Below, one piece after another: positions 13,861 to 14,234 of a stretch of 14,234 nt of DNA. Made by a program: the position numbers and the translations under genes. The DNA lies in contig CAZJDV010000067.1 of the NCBI GenBank assembly GCA_964544865.1, forward strand, positions 1-14,234, given 5' to 3'. The notes beneath the pieces were generated by a model. That model was not told the origin of the DNA. It saw only the letters and a program-made list of their open reading frames with translations, and did not search any database. The stretch's first letter is position 1; each line of letters opens with the position of its first letter. The DNA is from CAZJDV01 sp964544865. GTDB lineage: Bacteria > Chloroflexota > Dehalococcoidia > Lucifugimonadales > CAJWER01.

Positions 13861-14234
13861 CTACAATGTTGCCGGTAAGGGTTGCCCGGTCAGGATTCTG
13901 CACCACCTGATTCTCCTGGCCATTGTGACGTGTGAGTCCGGTGAGTCTGTTTCCGTCCTACTTCTGTGTGGACAAACCTTCCAGGAATCTCGGATCAGAA
14001 CAAGACTCACTTTAGCTACGATTTGGGTGTGAGTCTCGTTGAGTCTCTACCTCCGTCTAGAGGTCTCCATGTAGGTGTGAGCTATGCCCTGGTCGGCCGC
14101 GATGAGACATGTGTCGAACAGCTGGGCGGCAGTTCGAGCGGAATCGTTGGCTCTTGGGGATAAGGGAAGTTGCCGGCACGAAGTGCTGTTCTCGACCAAG
14201 CCTGTCACGTATCAAAAAGGCGGTTGACTATTCT
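13861..14234. other. Right-edge region, no recognisable gene
   Basis: These 374 bases lie upstream of the integrase remnant and appear less GC-rich than the rest. Neither strand gives a protein I recognise; a 65-codon open frame at 13966-14163 (+) has no ribosome binding site or family features. It contains iterated GTGAGTC motifs. It is probably part of the integrated element or its decayed remains. Confidence 0.5.
13932..14045. repeat. Iterated GTGAGTC motifs
   Basis: GTGAGTC is seen at 13932-13938, 13941-13947 and 14029-14035, with TTGAGTC at 14039-14045 and an inverted GACTCAC at 14004-14010. The two direct pairs have 9- and 10-base spacing. The pattern resembles recombinase arm sites or an operator upstream of the integrase gene; function is unknown. 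Confidence 0.45.

Overview
This is a GC-rich bacterial chromosome segment carrying a type A RNase P RNA. Its content (a UGSC-type protein, a ROK sugar kinase, a pyruvate kinase with a D-x-P-G-x-K-Y-R motif, a degenerate interspersed repeat whose antisense reads 'RFFAPL') suggests Chloroflexota, perhaps Dehalococcoidia/SAR202-like. That placement is inference from memory, not a search.

Left part (1-3661): the 3' portion of a UGSC-family protein gene runs rightwards from the window edge. It converges on a leftward cluster of an aldo/keto reductase, a one-domain EamA transporter and a ROK fructokinase-type kinase. Two small hairpins sit at the convergence point.

Middle (3662-10503): after a 278-base spacer with a hairpin and a repeat remnant comes a leftward pair, pyruvate kinase followed 25 bases later by a 728-residue protein joining an apparently complete cysteinyl-tRNA synthetase to a C-terminal GT2-type glycosyltransferase domain. 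Diverging from these, a coiled-coil/zinc-ribbon gene is followed 9 bases later by a large-serine-recombinase-like gene whose catalytic serine and arginines appear to be replaced. Next comes rnpB, closed by a strong terminator.

Right part (10504-14234): this is a decay zone. A methyltransferase gene has lost its SAM-binding motif I and carries two in-frame stops. A regulator-like gene is frameshifted. A short-chain dehydrogenase has two compensating homopolymer frameshifts. Beyond these lies an intact tRNA-Trp(CCA) with a good promoter and a downstream hairpin. Immediately next to it is a tyrosine-recombinase integrase gene with all catalytic residues but a premature TAA and a lost N-terminus. 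This fits an integrative element inserted at the tRNA and extending beyond the right edge. The last 370 bases look less GC-rich, hold no recognisable gene, and contain iterated GTGAGTC motifs.

The best candidates for something undescribed are the CysRS-GT2 fusion and the seemingly dead recombinase between the zinc-ribbon gene and rnpB.
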